From the NCBI RefSeq assembly GCF_030316765.1, contig NZ_JASZYT010000001.1, positions 1,054,001 to 1,118,000 on the forward strand: 64,000 bases of DNA, read 5' to 3'. Source of the DNA: Variovorax saccharolyticus. GTDB lineage: Bacteria > Pseudomonadota > Gammaproteobacteria > Burkholderiales > Burkholderiaceae_C. The translations under genes were made by a program, and so were the position numbers. The notes beneath the pieces are model-generated. The model made no database searches, was not told where the DNA came from, and saw nothing but the letters and a program-made list of their open reading frames with translations. Positions 48,091 to 56,532 of the stretch are shown one piece after another (positions within the stretch are counted from its first letter, which is position 1; each line of letters begins with the position of its first letter).

Positions 48091-49196
48091 GCGATGGAGG
48101 GGGAGTCGGGCCGCGCACGGACGCGACGCGCCCGGAAGCCCCAGTTGAAGTGTCGCTTCGCGAGCCACAGCAGGCCGAGCACGAAGACCCCGCCGTGCAG
48201 GGCGAGCATGAAGAAGCCGACGCCGATGCGTCCCGTGCCGACCCAGTTCTGGCCGAGGTTGAGCAGATTGAAATAGAGCACGAAGGCGAACAGCGCGAAC
48301 AGCAGGTTGCCGCTGCGGCCGACACGCGGGTTGACGCTCGACAAGGACAGCGCCAGCAGCACGAAATTGGCGCCCGCGAACAGCAGGCCGATGCGCCAGG
48401 CGAGTTCGGCGCGGTTGATCGCGTTCGGCTCGCGCAGCAGGGTCAGCGTGGTGCGGGCCCGCACCGGCGTGGCGTCGAGCGAGTCGACCGTCCGGCCGCC
48501 GATCCTGGCGCCGTAGGTCTCGAACTCGCTCACCTTGATGCCGGTCGGCTGCAGCGGTTCCTCGATGCGCTGGCCGTTGCTCAGCATCAGGTAGCGGATG
48601 CCGTTCAGGTCTTCCATCCGGCCGCTGCGGGCCGAGGTGACGATGCGCAGGTTGCGCTCGATCGAGGAGATGAACACATTGCTGGCGGTGGCGCTGTCGG
48701 GCGCGTCCTTGTCGATGAAGAACACCCGCAGCCGTCCGGCCGATTCGCGGAACTCGCCGGGTGCGACGCGCTCGATGTCGCTGCGGCGCTCATAGCGCTC
48801 GCGCATGTTCTGCGTCTGCGAGTTGGCCCAGGGCCAGCCGACCAGCGCGAACACGGCGATCAGCAGCAGAATCGGCCAGGCGAAGCGGAACAGCGGCCGG
48901 ACGAACTCCGCCAGGCCGCGCCCGCTCGAGAACCAGATCACCATCTCGCTGTCGCGGTACATGCGCGAGAGCGTGCCGACGATGGCGATGAACAGGCACA
49001 GGCTGAGGATGGTCGGCATGTAGCCGAGCACGGTATAGGTCATCACGAGGAAGACCTCGGAGGGGTTCACGCTGCCCTTGGCCGCCAGCCCGAGCGTGCG
49101 GATCAGCATCATCGTCATGACGATGGTGACCAGCACCACCAGCGTGGCGCCGAAGCTGCGCGACAGCTCCTTGCGTAGAGAGGAATGGAATAACAT
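48087..49196 (-). CDS. lptF: LPS export ABC transporter permease LptF
   Basis: LptF (369 residues) begins MLFHSSLRKELSRSFGATLV, followed by three membrane helices. After these come a periplasmic domain and a further helix group ending in VFVLGLLWLAKRHFNW. The ATG at 49196 is only 21 bp from the divergent pepA start, so the two genes share very little control DNA. lptF-lptG is an operon that continues into the CbiX-like and cysB genes. Confidence 0.94.
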   Translation of the reverse strand: MLFHSSLRKELSRSFGATLVVLVTIVMTMMLIRTLGLAAKGSVNPSEVFLVMTYTVLGYMPTILSLCLFIAIVGTLSRMYRDSEMVIWFSSGRGLAEFVRPLFRFAWPILLLIAVFALVGWPWANSQTQNMRERYERRSDIERVAPGEFRESAGRLRVFFIDKDAPDSATASNVFISSIERNLRIVTSARSGRMEDLNGIRYLMLSNGQRIEEPLQPTGIKVSEFETYGARIGGRTVDSLDATPVRARTTLTLLREPNAINRAELAWRIGLLFAGANFVLLALSLSSVNPRVGRSGNLLFALFAFVLYFNLLNLGQNWVGTGRIGVGFFMLALHGGVFVLGLLWLAKRHFNWGFRARRVRARPDSPSIA

Positions 49197-49217
49197 CGTC
49201 GAGGGAAAAAAAGGATT

Positions 49218-50708
49218 ATGGACTTTCAACTCAAGACCCTCTCCATCGCCCAGGCCGCCACCGAGAAAGCCGATGTCCTCATCGTGCTGGTCGCCGCCGG
49301 AACCACCACCTCGAAAGACGCGCTTGCCGCCTTGGCGGCCGAGGCCCGCAAGGCGGGCGACCTGCCCGACAAGGCGGGCAAGCTGCTTGCGCTGTACCGC
49401 CCGCCGGGCGTGGCGGCGGCACGCGTGCTGCTCGCTGCGGCGGGAGACGGCGGCGCGGCCGGGGTCCGCACCGCGGTGCTGGCCGCCGTCAACGCGGCGA
49501 AGGGCACGAATCCGAAGCGGGTTGCCATCGTCTTCGCCGGCGCGGTCGACGCTGCGGCGCTGGCCAGCGCCGTGCTGGCCGCGGCCGACGCCAGCTATGT
49601 CTACACCGAGACCAAGTCCAAGGCCGAACCCCGGACGATCCGCCAGTTGTGCGTCGGCGTCCCCGACGCCGCGGCGCTGCGCGAGGCCTTCGACCAGGCC
49701 ACCGCGACCGTCGCCGGGGTTGAACTGGCCAAGGAATGGGGCAACCGGCCGGGCAACCACTGCACGCCCACGATGCTGGCCGATGCCGCGAAGAAGCTCG
49801 CCGACCTGCCCAACGTGAAGTGCGAGGTGCTGGGGCCGAAGGAAGTGGCCAAGCTCGGCATGGGCGCCTTCGCCGCGGTCTCGCAGGGCTCGGCCGAACC
49901 GCTGCGCTTCATCGTCCTGCGCTACCTGGGGGCGCCCAAGGACCAGGCGCCGGTGGTGCTGGTCGGAAAGGGCATCACCTTCGACACCGGCGGCGTCTCG
50001 CTCAAGCCGGCGGCGGAAATGGACGAGATGAAGTTCGACATGTGCGGCGCGGCCAGCGTGCTGGGCGTGTTCCGCGCGCTCGGCGACATCCAGCCGGCGA
50101 TCAACGTGATCGGGCTGGTGCCTTCGTGCGAGAACATGAACGACGGCCGGGCGCTGAAGCCGGGCGATGTCATCACCAGCATGAGCGGCCAGACCATCGA
50201 GGTGCTCAACACCGATGCCGAAGGACGGCTGATCCTGTGCGACGCGCTGACTTACGCACAGCGCTTCGCGCCGTCGGCGGTGATCGACATCGCCACGCTC
50301 ACGGGCGCCTGCGTGGTGGCGCTGGGTGGCGTGCGCAGCGGGCTCTTTTCCAGCGACGACGCATTGGCCGGGGCGCTCGAGGCGGCCGGCGAGGCTTCGC
50401 AGGACCGCTGCTGGCGGATGCCGCTCGACGACGACTACGCCGAGGGCCTCAAGACCAACTTCGCCGATGTCGCCAACGTGGCCGGCCGCGCCGGCGGGGC
50501 CGTCACGGCGGCCAAGTTCCTGCAGCGTTTCGTGGGCGACCATCCCTGGGCGCACCTGGACATCGCCGGCACCGCCTGGAAGAGCGGGGCAGCCAAGGGC
50601 TCCACCGGGCGGCCCGTGGGGCTGCTGCTGAACTACCTGCTGGCGCAGAGCGGCAAGGCGTCGCCGCGCAAGACGGCCAGGACCACCAAGGCGCGGCCTC
50701 GCAAGTGA
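49218..50708 (+). CDS. pepA: leucyl aminopeptidase (M17)
   Basis: PepA (496 residues) is a two-metal aminopeptidase that removes N-terminal residues from peptides; in some bacteria it also binds DNA in plasmid resolution and gene control. Visible signs are VGKGITFDTGGVSLKPA, the M17 signature NTDAEGRL and TLTGACVVALG. The final 20 residues are basic (PRKTARTTKARPRK). A good AAGGA precedes the ATG. Its stop overlaps the holC GTG. Confidence 0.95.
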   Translation: MDFQLKTLSIAQAATEKADVLIVLVAAGTTTSKDALAALAAEARKAGDLPDKAGKLLALYRPPGVAAARVLLAAAGDGGAAGVRTAVLAAVNAAKGTNPKRVAIVFAGAVDAAALASAVLAAADASYVYTETKSKAEPRTIRQLCVGVPDAAALREAFDQATATVAGVELAKEWGNRPGNHCTPTMLADAAKKLADLPNVKCEVLGPKEVAKLGMGAFAAVSQGSAEPLRFIVLRYLGAPKDQAPVVLVGKGITFDTGGVSLKPAAEMDEMKFDMCGAASVLGVFRALGDIQPAINVIGLVPSCENMNDGRALKPGDVITSMSGQTIEVLNTDAEGRLILCDALTYAQRFAPSAVIDIATLTGACVVALGGVRSGLFSSDDALAGALEAAGEASQDRCWRMPLDDDYAEGLKTNFADVANVAGRAGGAVTAAKFLQRFVGDHPWAHLDIAGTAWKSGAAKGSTGRPVGLLLNYLLAQSGKASPRKTARTTKARPRK

Positions 50709-51145
50709 CCGAGATCGACGGCCACTACAACATGCCCGACAAGACGGGCTATGTCTGCCGCCTGCTGCGCAAGGCGGTGAGCGCGCACGGCGCGCGGCTG
50801 GTGGTGGTGGCCGACGCCGCCGCGCTGGAGGCGCTCGACCTGGCGCTGTGGAAGCTTGCGCCCAGCGAATTCATCGCCCATTGCCGCAGCGACGACGCAC
50901 CGTTCATCGTCGAGCGGTCGCCGGTGGTGCTGGCAGACAGCGCGGCCGATGCGCTCCCCGACCGGCCGATCCTCGTGAACCTCGGCGCCGGACTGCCCGC
51001 GCGCTTCGAGCGCTTCGAGCGCCTGATCGACATCGTCGGCAGCGACGACGCCGACCGCCAGGCCGGCCGCGCGCGCTGGCGCCACTACAAGGACCGCGGC
51101 TACGCGATCCGCACCCATGCCTACGGCGGGAGTGCCGGCGCATGA
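50705..51145 (+). CDS. holC: DNA polymerase III chi subunit
   Basis: HolC (146 residues) links the clamp loader to single-stranded DNA-binding protein at the replication fork. The N-terminus TEIDGHYNMPDKTGYVCRLL and the later DIVGSDDADRQAGRARWRHY fit the family. It starts with GTG at 50705 overlapping the pepA stop (GTGA), the usual pepA-holC arrangement, and runs into the next gene with an ATGA overlap. Confidence 0.9.
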   Translation: MTEIDGHYNMPDKTGYVCRLLRKAVSAHGARLVVVADAAALEALDLALWKLAPSEFIAHCRSDDAPFIVERSPVVLADSAADALPDRPILVNLGAGLPARFERFERLIDIVGSDDADRQAGRARWRHYKDRGYAIRTHAYGGSAGA

Positions 51146-51555
51146 CCGGGGCTCCTCGCACGCCGCCGCGCTTCGTTCCCACCTTGACGACGGTGCTCGA
51201 GCCTGCGCCGCCGGATGCCGCCGCGGAGCCGGCGCCGGTGGCCGCGACGCCGGTCCCGATCGAGCCCTCGCAGGCCGTGGCGCTGAGCCCGCAAGCCCAG
51301 TCGTCCGAGGCCGAAGCCTTCCGCCTCGAAGAGCAGTTGCTGCACCGCGTGCTGCAGCGCGTCGACCTGTCGCTCGAGGAGCGCGTGAGCGACGCGGTCT
51401 CGGCTGCCGTCCAGCAGCACCTCGACACCATGATCCCGGCTTTGCGCAATGAAATAGAGGCTGTCTTGCGCGCTTTGGTGAGCGAAGCGCTGGCTCACGA
51501 GCTTTCGGACAACCCCGGGTCTACGCCAGCATTCGGGCGCGAATCCTTGGGCTAA
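51142..51555 (+). CDS. DUF2486-like hypothetical protein
   Basis: A 137-residue protein with a Pro/Ala-rich first half (PTLTTVLEPAPPDAAAEPAP) that is likely disordered. A helical second half follows (EEQLLHRVLQRVDLSLEERV, then the segment AAVQQHLDTMIPALRNEIEA). Proteins like this follow holC in Burkholderiales and are grouped as DUF2486; this call comes from position and composition. Function is unknown. Confidence 0.7.
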   Translation: MTGAPRTPPRFVPTLTTVLEPAPPDAAAEPAPVAATPVPIEPSQAVALSPQAQSSEAEAFRLEEQLLHRVLQRVDLSLEERVSDAVSAAVQQHLDTMIPALRNEIEAVLRALVSEALAHELSDNPGSTPAFGRESLG

Positions 51556-51679
51556 ACTGCGCGCCGGGTCGAAAAGCGCGAGGGCGCTGCGCATCCGCGG
51601 CGCGATACTTGCTCAAGGTATGTGCCCGGATCCAAAGACCGGTTTTCAACTCTATTTATCAATGTTCTGGAGGTTTCCC

Positions 51680-52885
51680 ATGCAATTGAAATGGACTGCT
51701 GTCGCCCTGGCTGCTCTCGCGCTCGTGGCCTGCGGCAAGAAGGAAGAAGCCGCCGCTCCTGCGGCCCCTGCACCGACCGCAGCCGCCCCCGCTCCCGCCG
51801 CTCCGCCGGCCGAGACCCTGGTGGTCAAGATCGGTCACGTCGCCCCCACCAGCGGTGCCATCGCCCACCTCGGCAAGGACAACGAATTCGGCGCTCGCAT
51901 GGCGGTCGAAGACCTCAATGCCAAGGGCATCAAGATCGGCGACAAGGTCGCCAAGTTCGAACTGCTCGCCGAAGACGATGCAGCTGATCCGAAGCAGGGT
52001 ACTGCCGTGGCCCAGAAGCTGGTCGACAGCAAGGTCCAGGGCGTGGTCGGCCACCTGAATTCGGGCACCACGATCCCGGCTTCCAAGCTGTACAGCGACG
52101 CGGGCATTCCGCAGATCTCGCCGTCGGCGACCAACCCCAAGTACACCCGCCAGGGCTTCAAGACCACGTTCCGCGTGGTGGCTGACGACACGCAGCTGGG
52201 CGGCACGCTCGGCAAGTACGCGGTCGAGACGCTGAAGGGCAAGAACATCGCCGTCATCGACGACCGCACGGCCTACGGCCAGGGCGTCGCCGAGGAGTTC
52301 GAGAAGGCTGTCAAGGCCGCCGGCGGCACCATCGTCGGCCACGAATTCACGACCGACAAGTCGACCGACTTCAATGCCATCCTGACCAAGCTCAAGGGTG
52401 CCCAACCCGACGTGCTGTTCTTCGGCGGCATGGACGCGGTGGGCGGCCCGATGCTCAAGCAGGTCAAGCAGCTCGGCATGAACGTCAAGTTCATGGGCGG
52501 CGACGGCCTGTGCACCGGCGAACTGGCCAAGCTGGCTGGCGACGCGATCGGCGAAGACATGGTGGTGTGCGCCGAAGCCGGTGGCGTGGACGGCGACTTC
52601 AAGACGGCACTGGATGCCTGGAAGACCAAGTTCAAGGAAAAGAACGGCGTCGAAGTCCAGATCTACGCACCGTACGTCTACGACGCGGTCCAGGTGCTGG
52701 CTGCTGCGATGCAGAAGGCCGGCTCGGCCGATCCGGAGAAGTACCTGCCTGAAGTCGGCAAGATCGACTACAAGGGCCTGACCGGCCCGATCGCCTTCGA
52801 CGAAAAGGGCGACATCAAGAACGGTGCGCTGACGCTGTACACCTACAAGAACGGTGCACGCACTCAGATCGCCGTGGTGCGCTGA
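51680..52885 (+). CDS. branched-chain amino acid-type ABC binding lipoprotein (LivK-like)
   Basis: The 401-residue precursor has an N-terminal hydrophobic leader with a lipobox-like LVAC (Cys about residue 19), so it is a candidate lipoprotein. It is followed by an unusually Ala/Pro-rich linker (AAAPAAPAPTAAAPAPAAPP), then a type I periplasmic binding fold with HVAPTSGAIAHLGKDNEFGA, IDDRTAYGQGVAEEFEKA and YAPYVYDAVQVLAAAM. The start at 51680 has a GGAGG upstream. No permease or ATPase genes of a Liv system are adjacent; a terminator follows. Confidence 0.9.
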   Translation: MQLKWTAVALAALALVACGKKEEAAAPAAPAPTAAAPAPAAPPAETLVVKIGHVAPTSGAIAHLGKDNEFGARMAVEDLNAKGIKIGDKVAKFELLAEDDAADPKQGTAVAQKLVDSKVQGVVGHLNSGTTIPASKLYSDAGIPQISPSATNPKYTRQGFKTTFRVVADDTQLGGTLGKYAVETLKGKNIAVIDDRTAYGQGVAEEFEKAVKAAGGTIVGHEFTTDKSTDFNAILTKLKGAQPDVLFFGGMDAVGGPMLKQVKQLGMNVKFMGGDGLCTGELAKLAGDAIGEDMVVCAEAGGVDGDFKTALDAWKTKFKEKNGVEVQIYAPYVYDAVQVLAAAMQKAGSADPEKYLPEVGKIDYKGLTGPIAFDEKGDIKNGALTLYTYKNGARTQIAVVR

Positions 52886-52904
52886 GCGTTTCGCATCCCG
52901 CATG

Positions 52905-52930
52905 AAAAAGGGGCCTTCGGGCCCCTTTTT
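52905..52930 (+). terminator. rho-independent terminator after the LivK-like gene
   Basis: A stem AAAAAGGGGCC / GGCCCCTTTTT with a TTCG tetraloop. The A/T ends make it bidirectional, so it can also stop the response-regulator gene coming from the other side. Confidence 0.95.
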
Positions 52931-52938
52931 CTTTGGCG

Positions 52939-53313
52939 CTACGCCGACCCCTGGGCTGTGCAGTAATCGAAGAAGGCTTCGAGATCCCTGGACTTGTCGA
53001 ACACGGCGTCGGCACCCAGCGCCATGCAGCGGGCGCGAATGTCGGGATTGATGAAATTGCTCAGCACCACCGCACGCTGGCGTTCGCGGCGCCGGACGCA
53101 AGACCGAAGAACGCCCAGGCCCGACCCTTCCTTGAGGAACAGGTCGACGATCAGCAATTCCCACTCGCCGCCATGGGCGGCGAGCCAGGCCGCCGCGTCG
53201 GCTTCGGTTTCGGCGATGCCGAGCACGCGCGCATCGACCAGATCCTCGAGCGCGGGGATCAGGTTGTCGCGAATGGTCCTGTTGTCTTCGACAAGGAACG
53301 TGAGGAGCGCCAT
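52939..53313 (-). CDS. single-domain response regulator (receiver only)
   Basis: A CheY-like receiver of 124 residues. The acidic pocket residue (VEDN near residues 8-11), the phospho-acceptor Asp57 in LIVDLFLKEG, the Thr/Ser switch region VVLSNF and the Lys in FDKSRDLE are present. There is no DNA-binding output domain and no kinase next to it, so the partner is unknown. It could be a small phospho-relay or a competitor for a kinase elsewhere. Confidence 0.85.
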   Translation of the reverse strand: MALLTFLVEDNRTIRDNLIPALEDLVDARVLGIAETEADAAAWLAAHGGEWELLIVDLFLKEGSGLGVLRSCVRRRERQRAVVLSNFINPDIRARCMALGADAVFDKSRDLEAFFDYCTAQGSA

Positions 53314-53455
53314 GCAGGTTCCTGCCAGTACAAGGCTTAGAGCCTAGTCCGCAGGAGACGACTCACCTAGGGCAGTCGGCTTGCGCTTGCGTAGGAGAAA
53401 GCGCATGGGACTCATTGCGTGGCGCAGATTTGGCGCAGGGGGGCGCCGTCGCGCC

Positions 53456-53812
53456 TCAGTCGGCGGTCTTGCCGTCGTCGTTGGCGCTCAGTCTCTCGAC
53501 CAGCGCCCGGCTGGCATCGCGCTGGGCCGTGGCCTTCTTGCGCTTCGCGATCTCTTCCTCCAGCGCGGCGTGCACCTCGGCCAGGCTCTCGGCCGATTCG
53601 GCCAGCTTCTTTTCGAGGTGGCCGGTGTGCTCGATCGCCTGCGCCACGTCGCCGACCTGCAGTTCATCGGGCAGTTCCTGCTCGAGCACGGTGTTGATCA
53701 CCAGCAGGTCTTCGGAGGCGCGCTTGACGTCCGCGGCGACCTCGCGGGTCTTGCCGGAGCTCTGGTCGAGCGGCGTCGTGGGCTCTGGCTGCGAATTGTT
53801 CTGTCCGGCCAT
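53456..53812 (-). CDS. acidic coiled-coil hypothetical protein (118 aa)
   Basis: The protein starts MAGQNNSQPEPTTPLDQSSG (disordered) and then forms long acidic helices (TREVAADVKRASEDLLVINT, LEKKLAESAESLAEVHAALE). A long coiled coil is likely. No family is recognised. It lies 142 bp from the response regulator on the same strand, in a gap where I see no other gene. Confidence 0.65.
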   Translation of the reverse strand: MAGQNNSQPEPTTPLDQSSGKTREVAADVKRASEDLLVINTVLEQELPDELQVGDVAQAIEHTGHLEKKLAESAESLAEVHAALEEEIAKRKKATAQRDASRALVERLSANDDGKTAD

Positions 53813-53874
53813 TCCAGGCTCCTCGGGATTGAAAAAGCGAAAGCCATGTTACGCCGCTGTCGTCCGCGCACAAA

Positions 53875-53897
53875 AAAGCCCCGGCAAGCGGGGCTTT
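53875..53897 (-). terminator. terminator downstream of tRNA-Ser
   Basis: A stem AAAGCCCCG / CGGGGCTTT with loop GCAAG, followed on the minus strand by a run of T (AAAAAA on the plus strand). It lies 46 bp beyond the tRNA-Ser 3' end and would stop that transcript. Confidence 0.85.
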
Positions 53898-53943
53898 CAG
53901 GACGGATCCGGTGGCAGTTGGAAGCTGCTGGAGACGTATTTTC

Positions 53944-54034
53944 TGGCGGAGCAGGCGGGATTCGAACCCGCGGAGGGCTATTAACCCTCACACGCTTTCC
54001 AGGCGTGCGACTTAAACCGCTCATCCACCGCTCC
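53944..54034 (-). tRNA. tRNA-Ser (anticodon GGA)
   Basis: A 91 nt class II tRNA. Read on the minus strand, GGAGCGG pairs with CTGCTCC, the anticodon stem CACGC/GCGTG encloses CTGGAAA (anticodon GGA), a long variable arm follows, and the T loop is TTCGAAT. The CCA end is encoded. Confidence 0.96.
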
Positions 54035-54043
54035 GAGCCCATG

Positions 54044-54049
54044 ATTGTA
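54044..54049 (-). promoter_or_regulatory. candidate -10 box of tRNA-Ser
   Basis: TACAAT on the minus strand lies 9 bp upstream of the tRNA 5' end. No convincing -35 hexamer was found at normal spacing. Confidence 0.4.
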
Positions 54050-54207
54050 GCAGTGCCACGGCGCGTTTTCCGCCGCCCGGGGCGGGCACGGCGAAGGCGC
54101 CGAAGGCCCGTCCGGCACGCCGCCCGAAACGCCGTTCGACGGACCGCCGGAACCTTCATCCGAATTCCGTACACTTCGCGCCTATTTGCCTGTCCGGAGC
54201 CCTGCTC

Positions 54208-56532
54208 ATGAAATTCCGCTTTCCCATCGTCATCATCGACGAGGACTTCCGCTCCGAGAACACGTCGGGGCTTGGTATCCGCGCCCTGGCGCAGGCCTTC
54301 GAGAGCGAGGGCTTCGAGGTGCTGGGCGTCACCAGCTACGGCGACCTGAGCCAGTTCGCGCAGCAGCAGAGCCGCGCCAGCGCCTTCATCCTGTCGATCG
54401 ACGACGAGGAGTTCACGGTCGGTCCGGACCTCGACCCGGCGGTGCTGAGCCTGCGCAGCTTCATCGGCGAAGTGCGACGCAAGAACGCCGACGTGCCGAT
54501 CTACATCTATGGCGAGACGAAGACCTCGCGCCACATCCCGAACGACATCCTGCGCGAGCTGCATGGCTTCATCCACATGTTCGAGGACACGCCGGAGTTC
54601 GTGGCGCGGCACATCATCCGGGAAGCCAAGAGCTACCTGGAAGGCGTGCAGCCGCCGTTCTTCAAGGCGCTGATCGACTACGCGGAAGACGGCTCCTACT
54701 CGTGGCACTGCCCGGGCCACTCGGGCGGCGTCGCTTTCCTCAAGAGCCCGGTGGGCCAGATGTTCCACCAGTTCTTCGGCGAGAACATGCTGCGCGCCGA
54801 CGTCTGCAACGCGGTCGAGGAACTCGGCCAGCTGCTCGACCACACCGGCCCGGTGGCGGCCAGCGAGCGCAACGCGGCGCGGATCTTCAACGCCGACCAC
54901 TGCTTCTTCGTCACCAACGGCACCAGCACCAGCAACAAGATGGTGTGGCACCACACGGTGGCGCCGGACGACGTGGTCGTGGTCGACCGCAACTGCCACA
55001 AGTCGATCCTGCACGCGATCATCATGACCGGCGCGATTCCGGTGTTCATGAAGCCCACGCGCAATCACTTCGGCATCATCGGCCCGATCCCGAAGAGCGA
55101 GTTCGAGCCGGCGGCCATCAAGGCCAAGATCGCGGCCAATCCGCTGCTCTCGCATGTCGATGCCAGCAAGGTGAAGCCGCGCGTGATGACGCTCACGCAG
55201 TCGACCTATGACGGCGTGATCTACAACACCGAGACCATCAAGAACATGCTCGACGGCTACGTCGACACGCTGCACTTCGACGAGGCCTGGCTGCCGCACG
55301 CGGCCTTCCATCCGTTCTACGGCGCCTACCACGCGATGGGCAAGCGCCGCGTGCGGCCGAAGGACTCGCTGGTGTTCGCGACCCAGTCGACCCACAAGCT
55401 CCTGGCCGGCATCAGCCAGGCCAGCCACGTGCTGGTGCAGGACTCGCAGAACCGGGCGCTCGACCGCGACCTGTTCAACGAGGCCTACCTGATGCACTCG
55501 TCGACCAGCCCGCAGTACGCCATCATCGCCAGCTGCGACGTCGCCGCCGCGATGATGGAGCCGCCCGGCGGGACCGCGCTGGTCGAGGAGAGCATCCTCG
55601 AGGCGCTCGACTTCCGCCGCGCGATGCGCAAGGTCGAGGCCGAGTTCGGCAAGGACGAGTGGTGGTTCAAGGTCTGGGGCCCCGAGAAGCTGGTGGACGA
55701 GGGCATCGGCCGCGCCGACGACTGGATCATCAAGGGCGAGTCGCGCACCGCCAAGTGGCACGGCTTCGGCAAGCTGGCGGACGGCTTCAACATGCTGGAC
55801 CCGATCAAGTCGACCATCGTGACGCCAGGCCTGGACCTGAACGGCAAGTTCGCCAGCACCGGCATCCCGGCCAGCATCGTCACCAAGTTCCTGGCCGAGC
55901 ATGGCGTGATCGTCGAGAAGACCGGGCTCTACAGCTTCTTCATCATGTTCACGATCGGCATCACCAAGGGCCGCTGGAACACGCTGTTGACGGCGCTGCA
56001 GCAGTTCAAGGACGACTACGCGCGCAACCAGCCGATGTGGCGGATCATGCCGGAGTTCTGCCAGGCGCATCCCAAGTACGAGCGCCTCGGCCTGCGCGAC
56101 CTGTGCCACCACATCCACGAGCTGTACGCGCGCTTCGACGTCGCGCGCCTGACCACCGAGATGTATCTCAGCGACCTGACGCCGGCGATGAAGCCGAGCG
56201 ATGCCTTCGCCCACATCGCGCACCGCAAGACCGAGCGGGTCGAGATCGACCACCTCGAAGGCCGCATCACGACCAGCCTGATCACGCCGTACCCGCCCGG
56301 CATTCCGCTGCTCATCCCGGGCGAGGTCTTCAACAAGAAGATCGTCGACTACCTGAAGTTCGCGCGCGAGTTCAACACCGAGTGTCCGGGCTTCGAGACC
56401 GACATCCACGGCCTGGTCGGCCGCATCGACGAGACCGGCAAGAAGCGCTACTACGCCGATTGCGTGCGCGCCGAGCCGGTGGCACCGGCGGTCGTCAAGC
56501 CAGCCGCAAAGTCATCACGCCCGCGACGATGA
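54208..56532 (+). CDS. biodegradative-type Arg/Lys/Orn decarboxylase
   Basis: A 774-residue fold-type I PLP decarboxylase. The N-terminal wing domain (flavodoxin-like, IVIIDEDFRSENTSGLG) is followed by the large PLP domain with SWHCPGHSGG and FFVTNGTSTSNKMVWHHT. The Schiff-base lysine is Lys397 in TQSTHKLLAG. The C-terminal domain carries GRITTSLITPYPPGIPLLIPGE. Length and order fit AdiA/LdcC/SpeF. Whether arginine, lysine or ornithine is used cannot be told, and no antiporter gene is adjacent. It ends 38 bp inside the convergent EamA gene. Confidence 0.88.
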   Translation: MKFRFPIVIIDEDFRSENTSGLGIRALAQAFESEGFEVLGVTSYGDLSQFAQQQSRASAFILSIDDEEFTVGPDLDPAVLSLRSFIGEVRRKNADVPIYIYGETKTSRHIPNDILRELHGFIHMFEDTPEFVARHIIREAKSYLEGVQPPFFKALIDYAEDGSYSWHCPGHSGGVAFLKSPVGQMFHQFFGENMLRADVCNAVEELGQLLDHTGPVAASERNAARIFNADHCFFVTNGTSTSNKMVWHHTVAPDDVVVVDRNCHKSILHAIIMTGAIPVFMKPTRNHFGIIGPIPKSEFEPAAIKAKIAANPLLSHVDASKVKPRVMTLTQSTYDGVIYNTETIKNMLDGYVDTLHFDEAWLPHAAFHPFYGAYHAMGKRRVRPKDSLVFATQSTHKLLAGISQASHVLVQDSQNRALDRDLFNEAYLMHSSTSPQYAIIASCDVAAAMMEPPGGTALVEESILEALDFRRAMRKVEAEFGKDEWWFKVWGPEKLVDEGIGRADDWIIKGESRTAKWHGFGKLADGFNMLDPIKSTIVTPGLDLNGKFASTGIPASIVTKFLAEHGVIVEKTGLYSFFIMFTIGITKGRWNTLLTALQQFKDDYARNQPMWRIMPEFCQAHPKYERLGLRDLCHHIHELYARFDVARLTTEMYLSDLTPAMKPSDAFAHIAHRKTERVEIDHLEGRITTSLITPYPPGIPLLIPGEVFNKKIVDYLKFAREFNTECPGFETDIHGLVGRIDETGKKRYYADCVRAEPVAPAVVKPAAKSSRPRR

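Noticed and set aside
53944..54034. tRNA-Ser as an integration site for a genomic island
   Set aside because: No integrase, duplicated tRNA end or change in composition is seen on either side.
53698..56409. Minus-strand frame of about 900 codons opposite the decarboxylase
   Set aside because: It is antisense to a clear PLP decarboxylase, and it also runs through the tRNA-Ser gene.
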